From contig NW_003101680.1 of NCBI RefSeq assembly GCF_000003855.2, positions 5,093,949-5,157,948 on the forward strand: a stretch of 64,000 nt of DNA, read 5' to 3'. The notes under the pieces are model-generated. The model did not search any database. It had not been told where the DNA came from and worked only from the letters and a program-made list of their open reading frames with translations. The position numbers and the translations under genes are program-made. This stretch comes from Blastomyces gilchristii SLH14081. Lineage: Eukaryota; Ascomycota; Eurotiomycetes; Onygenales; Ajellomycetaceae. Shown piece by piece: positions 59,077 to 64,000 of the stretch; position 1 is the first letter of the stretch, and every line of letters begins with the position of its first letter.

Positions 59077-59499
59077 CATACAGCTCTTAAATCTCTTACA
59101 GATCTTGAGTTTTGAGATTTTCTTTGTTTTTGATGTTTTTCAGATGACATGATATTGAAAATAGATTAAATATATGATGTATGAAAATGAATGAGATATA
59201 TATAATAACATTTGTCTTTTACAGCTGACTTTTACAGTTAATGATCAATTTATTATCTCTTTTCTTTTCTTACACTTTTTCTTTGTCTGCTAGTCACTAC
59301 TCTTATATAATCTCTATATAGTACAGCATTTAATAACTAGATTTAGTAGCTTTCACTTCTTGTGATTCTGTCTCATACATTATACTGTCTCTCTTCACCT
59401 GCTCAGACTACTACAGTGAATAGCTTATTAAAACTAACCTTGTTTAATCTCTGAGTGTTCTCAGAGATTGAGATAACTTGATCTGATGTGTCTGTGAAT

Positions 59500-62400
59500 G
59501 TTTCAGATGCTTCATCCTCTGTTGTCTCGGTAATTGAACTGGTGTAAACAGTTGAATTCAACTCTGAATTTCTTTTTCTTCTATAATCTGACTCATGTGC
59601 AAGTCTGTTGCTCTGAGACTGCTCTTTACTGTGTTACATTCTTATTAAAGTGTGATGTTCATCTGATTTCTTCATTTCTTCTCATTATTTTCTTATAATT
59701 ATGAAAAGATTGAAATAAGTGAGATCATCTGATTCATAAGTATCTATGATTTCTCTTACTTCATAAGACTTTTCAATTATAAGTCTTTTCTTTTTCAATG
59801 CTGATAATAGTGCTGTAGATAATTATAATTCACTCAGATCTTATATTTTTATCATTATAAGATGTGAATTATTTATTAAGTCATATAAGATTTATCTCTC
59901 TAATTCTTTCAATGTGTATATTCTCAGAGAATGTGATTTGAGTATTTTATATAACTTAAATCACCTAGATTGAAACTTCTCAGAACTCTCATTATATACA
60001 AGAACTCACATTCTTATCTTGAGACTTGATTTCTTAACTAGTGAGTCTCATATTCTTTTCAATTGAATTGCTCAGTTCAGAAGTAACTCATTAGCTTTTG
60101 CATGTATGTGACTAATCTCTTTCAATCTTGATTCTGCATTCACAACTGCTGTGTCTGCAACTGTTGCATCTGCAACTGTTGTTCTCTCTCTCATCTTTTT
60201 CAAAGCATTCTTCAAAATGCGCGGATACAATTCATATAACAGATAGAATGATAAACACTTGAAGACTGCATGCTGCTGAATTTGCATGACTAATAGTGCC
60301 TGACTGAGATATTCATCTTATAATCTCATAGGCTTGTTCACTAGATATTTCATCAGTATGTTACTCAGGATTTCATTCAAGTATTTTATCTTCTCATTTA
60401 TCTGTGAGTGATATAATGTTGTTCTATAATGTCTTATCTGTAACTGACTCATGAAATGCCTCACTACTTCTTCTATGAGATTCACATCATTATCAGTTAG
60501 AATCTCATACAGTATTTCATAGTTGATATAGATTTTATTATGTAAAAACTTCACTATCACCTTCTCTATTGCCTCTGAAACTGCTTTTATGACTGGCCAG
60601 CTAGTAGTATAGTCAATAGCAGTGATTATTCAACAATTTCCATTTAATGTTCATGATAATATATCTATGAGATTCATCTCTCATTTTTTAAACAGTTGTA
60701 TTATATATTTTATCTGATATTATACTTTCTTACATTCTAATCCTTTCTTAGATTCTTTTACAACCTGGCAATTCAGGCACTTGTAAGTGTACATCTGAAT
60801 ATTCTCAGTCATGCTTGATCAGTATACTCTTGATTTGACTACACTTATGAGTTCAGGTCTTTCTAAGTGACTGAATTTCTTATGAATATGAGCTATCAAG
60901 TCATGTCTAAATGAATATTCTAGATAGAGAGCTTCTGTATATTCTAGATTATGATAAAGTATAACATCATTTTTTAATTTTCTCAGCTTGAAGTTTAGAA
61001 GTATCTCTTCTATCACTTTTATAAAATACTTATCATCTGATGTCTTGCTATTCTTCAAGTGAGAGATTATTGTGTTCACTCATTCTGATTTCTTACATCT
61101 TCTCAGTGTATTTAACACAAACTTCTCTTATATCTGATTCACAGAATTCTTATTCATAAAATTGAGTCTGTAACTGATTGCATTAGATACTACAGTGTTC
61201 AATCTATTTCAGTATTTAATATGAAGAGTATACACTTGAAACTCTGAGATTCAATATGCTAAGTGTTTGAAAGGTTTTATCATTAATTGTAAATAGATAA
61301 GACTTTTATAATTCATGATCACTGTTGTTACATGCTTGTTATTAATATATCTATTTCACAATGTCAGTGTGTGCTTGATTGCTAGCACTTTCTTTTCATA
61401 CACTGAGTAATGGAGCTCAGTGCCTGATAGTTTCCTATCATTATATATCACTGAGTGCAGCTTGTCATTCTTACTCATCTGTAGAAGAGCATCTCTGATA
61501 GCTCATTTGAATATATCTGTTTCAATATAGAAAGGTTTATCATGATTGAATTGAATAAGCACTGAGAATATTATTACATGTTCTCTCAGTGTGAGAAAAG
61601 CCTCTTCACATGTGATATTTTAGATGATTGACTGAAACTTCTTCTTCTGCAGATTAGCATTCATTTCTCTTAAGAGATTTAAAGTGATGCAGCTATTCAT
61701 GCAAAATTCTTGATGAATCTGCAGTAATATAAGATCAACTCAAGAAACTGTTATACATCATATATGTTTCTCAGCTGCAGTCAATTTACTATAACATTTA
61801 ATTTCTCTGAGATGAGATGTATAGAGTCATCACTCACTACATATTCTATATACTTTAACTCTTTCATTTCAAACACATACTTTGTTGATTTGATATAGAG
61901 CTTATACTCTGTCAGAGTTATAAGCACTTCATTAAGATACTTCAGATGTTTATTGTATGAGTTTGAGAAGACTAGAATGTTATTCAGATATATAAGATAT
62001 GAGGTTTTATTCTGTTTATAAAGAATTGTATTCATCATTGTTTAAAAGATGATGAATGCATTTATCAGACTGAATGATATTATCAGAAATTCAAACTTCT
62101 CTCATTGTGTATTAAACACAGTTTGCAGTACTGACAGTTCATCTATACAGATCTGTCAATATTCTGAGAGAAGATTCATCTTCAATAGATATTGAGTATT
62201 TTCAACTATATTCAACTGTTGTTGAATTCATGACAATGAGTATTTATTCTTAATTATAAGCTTATTAAGTGCTTGATAATTGATACACATCTGTCACTCT
62301 TCATCTGTCTTTTTCATAAATAGAACTGGGAAATCCCACATACTTGATGAGAATTGTATGAGATCATATTTTAGAAGGTCTGTGATCTGATGCTTCTGTT

Positions 62401-63050
62401 CTTCAAGATATGTCTGTGACAGAAAGTACACATTTTAATTGACTGATTTCATGTCCCCTGTGTCAATCTCATGTATAAATTCTCATTTCAGCAGCAATTC
62501 TGATGAAAGATCTGTTTGAAACATCTTTTCATACTTCTTCAGAAGTTTCTTCATACACTTGTTCTCCTGCATATTCTTTATCTTGGTTTTCTTCACTTTC
62601 AGATTCTGTATGACATACAGAATGCTTTTAGATGAGGTCTTGTGAATTATTCTCTTTGCTTGTTAATGTATAAGCAGATTTAATTCTTCTATATCAGAAG
62701 TGTGAAATGTTCTTCTCATATCAGTTGATAGAATTGTATGAACTGTTTTCTTTCTATCAGTTAACTGTATATAGCATGTATGTTATTGAATCTGCAGATT
62801 GAACCTTTGAAATCAATTAAGTCTGAGAATAAGATTGTATTTCATGTTCTGCAGCTCTTATACTCAAATATAGTAAGATCATTCTCTGAAGTGTAAGAGA
62901 ACTCTTACTCTTACAGATGATACTAAATATCAGTTATCAGACAATCTTATGTATCAGAGATTCTTCACTCAGTGAATCTCTTTTAGTCTTCAGATTATAT
63001 AATTATTATTATATTATATAGAAGCTTCTGTATCTGCTAACATCTTTACA
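59500..63050 (-). pseudogene. Inverted Gypsy-2 pol, broken
   Basis: Integrase lies at about 60100-61080, RNase H at about 61150-61560, and RT at about 61781-62440 with Y-L-N-N at 61979-61990 (both catalytic Asp lost). The protease A-D-T-E-A is near 63035. Open pieces 60072-60287, 60318-60560, 60819-61079 and 61781-62038 belong to this gene and match those of the plus copy. Confidence 0.82.
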
Positions 63051-64000
63051 GTTATCTGTTGATTCTTACTCAAGTACTCTCTATACATTAATATTTCAGG
63101 TCTTAAGACATTGAGATGAGTATCTGCTTCTTCCTTCTCACTCACACCTCATTCAGAAGCCTGCTTTCTCTTAGTATTCACAGAATTCAGAGAGTCATCT
63201 AACACAGATATCTCTTTCACTTTGAAGACTTTTTATAGAATATCAGTGAGTGTCTGTGAGCTTACTAATTCTGCTAGTTTTTTAACTCTCTTACTTCTCT
63301 TGACTGTGTATACTGTGTGTAATTTTTTATATCATGATTTTAACATCTGCAGTTGAAGCAAGCTTAATACTTATAATATTAAGATTTTCACTCAGAGAAT
63401 CTCTTTTTCAGAGAATTCAGTGCTTTAGTGATGATATTCAAATCTAGATTCATTATATTCAGATGTGTGACTTGTATTATAGAAGTCTGATTATCTGTTC
63501 TGCACTGAGATATACTCAATTACAGTATTTTCTGTTATAATTGACTCACTTGTTTCTGTATAATGAGAATATTATATACTTCTTTCACTGTGTCTGATTA
63601 TAAGATCAAGTATTTTCATTTCACTCTCAACTCAGATATAAGATCATGAATAAAGATCTATAAATAGAAAGATGTTGAAAGCTCTTCATTCAATATAAGA
63701 TAGTGTAAGCTGAAGTGTGTGAAGTATAATATAAGATCACTCACTTATCTACACTTAGTGAAGTGTTTATAATACTTATCTTATATATTCACTTTCTCAA
63801 AGTTATACAAGATTTATTTGAAAAACTTATTTCATATTCATGAAAATGAATATCACTCTGAGTCTGTAAGGTTCATCTTTTCATCAGTCATTTATAATAA
63901 CTTCACTTTTTTATGTAGAAATACAGCAGATCTTAAGACTTATTGAAATTCTGTTAACTGTCTGTCTGTAAGTTTGTATTCAATTTGATAATATAATTAT
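63051..64000 (-). pseudogene. Inverted Gypsy-2 gag, partial
   Basis: Counterpart of about 36546-37490. It continues past the window end. Stops throughout. Confidence 0.6.

Larger units (their letters stand above)
56410..64000 (-). mobile_element. Gypsy-2, inverted second copy, cut by the window end
   Basis: A minus-strand copy of 35430-43673. Right of the SINE, position x corresponds to about 100,546 minus x. The 3' LTR is at 56410-56576 (TATAATTC to CTGAACTACA). The 5' LTR and gag start lie beyond 64000. Differences from the plus copy are mainly transitions, plus a SINE (57718-58094) and a 118-bp tandem duplication. Confidence 0.88.

Noticed and set aside
1..64000. CRISPR arrays, bacterial operons, ribosome binding sites or riboswitches
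   Set aside because: No regularly spaced repeats with unique spacers; the content is eukaryotic retroelements.

Overview
The window looks like 64 kb of transposon-only heterochromatin from a filamentous fungus, most likely a Pezizomycotina ascomycete. It is very AT-rich and I found no intact host gene. Every long coding trace belongs to a retroelement or to an unidentified relic, and all are broken by stops. Copies of one element differ almost only by C-to-T and G-to-A transitions, which is the mark of repeat-induced point mutation (RIP) or a similar cytosine-deamination process. The context is unusual: CpG and CpC (GG on the other strand) are depleted while CpA is retained, whereas classical Neurospora RIP prefers CpA. 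The species cannot be named from the sequence.

Layout. 1-12155: two tandem copies of a unit of about 7.18 kb (the first starts before the window). Each holds an unidentified AT-rich block, the 3' part of a chromodomain Ty3/Gypsy element ('chromovirus'), and a tRNA-derived SINE. 9861-16300: that chromovirus as a full minus-strand copy (B) with target duplication AGATA, interrupted by the SINE and a solo LTR. 16517-17716: a decayed cysteine-motif reading frame. 17717-20252: a truncated minus-strand chromovirus copy (C). 20747-26517: a full plus-strand copy (E) with target duplication TTCAT, sitting inside another broken reading frame. 27027-33840: a plus-strand Ty1/Copia element with 96-bp LTRs, a hAT-like MITE in its RT gene, and fragments of further copies on both sides. 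33841-about 48200: a minus-strand Tad/I-like LINE that was split by a second Gypsy family (Gypsy-2, 35430-43673).

49080-49576 is a GC-richer island of unknown origin. 49577-56409 holds a third, minus-strand Gypsy (Gypsy-3). It is split by a 2.7-kb composite insertion (51999-54723) made of a tRNA-like head, a non-coding body and the 3' end of the LINE with its (AAT)n tail; this insertion carries a second MITE. 56410-64000 is an inverted second copy of Gypsy-2, carrying a third SINE and running off the window.

How the parts relate. The SINE and the LINE end in the same 3' sequence and (AAT)n tail, so the LINE probably mobilised the SINE and perhaps the composite. Target-site duplications give a clear order: LINE before Gypsy-2; Gypsy-3 before the composite before its MITE; chromovirus B before its SINE and its solo LTR. 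All RT active sites that I could read have lost an aspartate, so nothing here appears autonomous. The observations most worth following are the composite insertion, the mutation context, the shared LINE/SINE tail, and an antisense cysteine-motif frame inside Gypsy-2.
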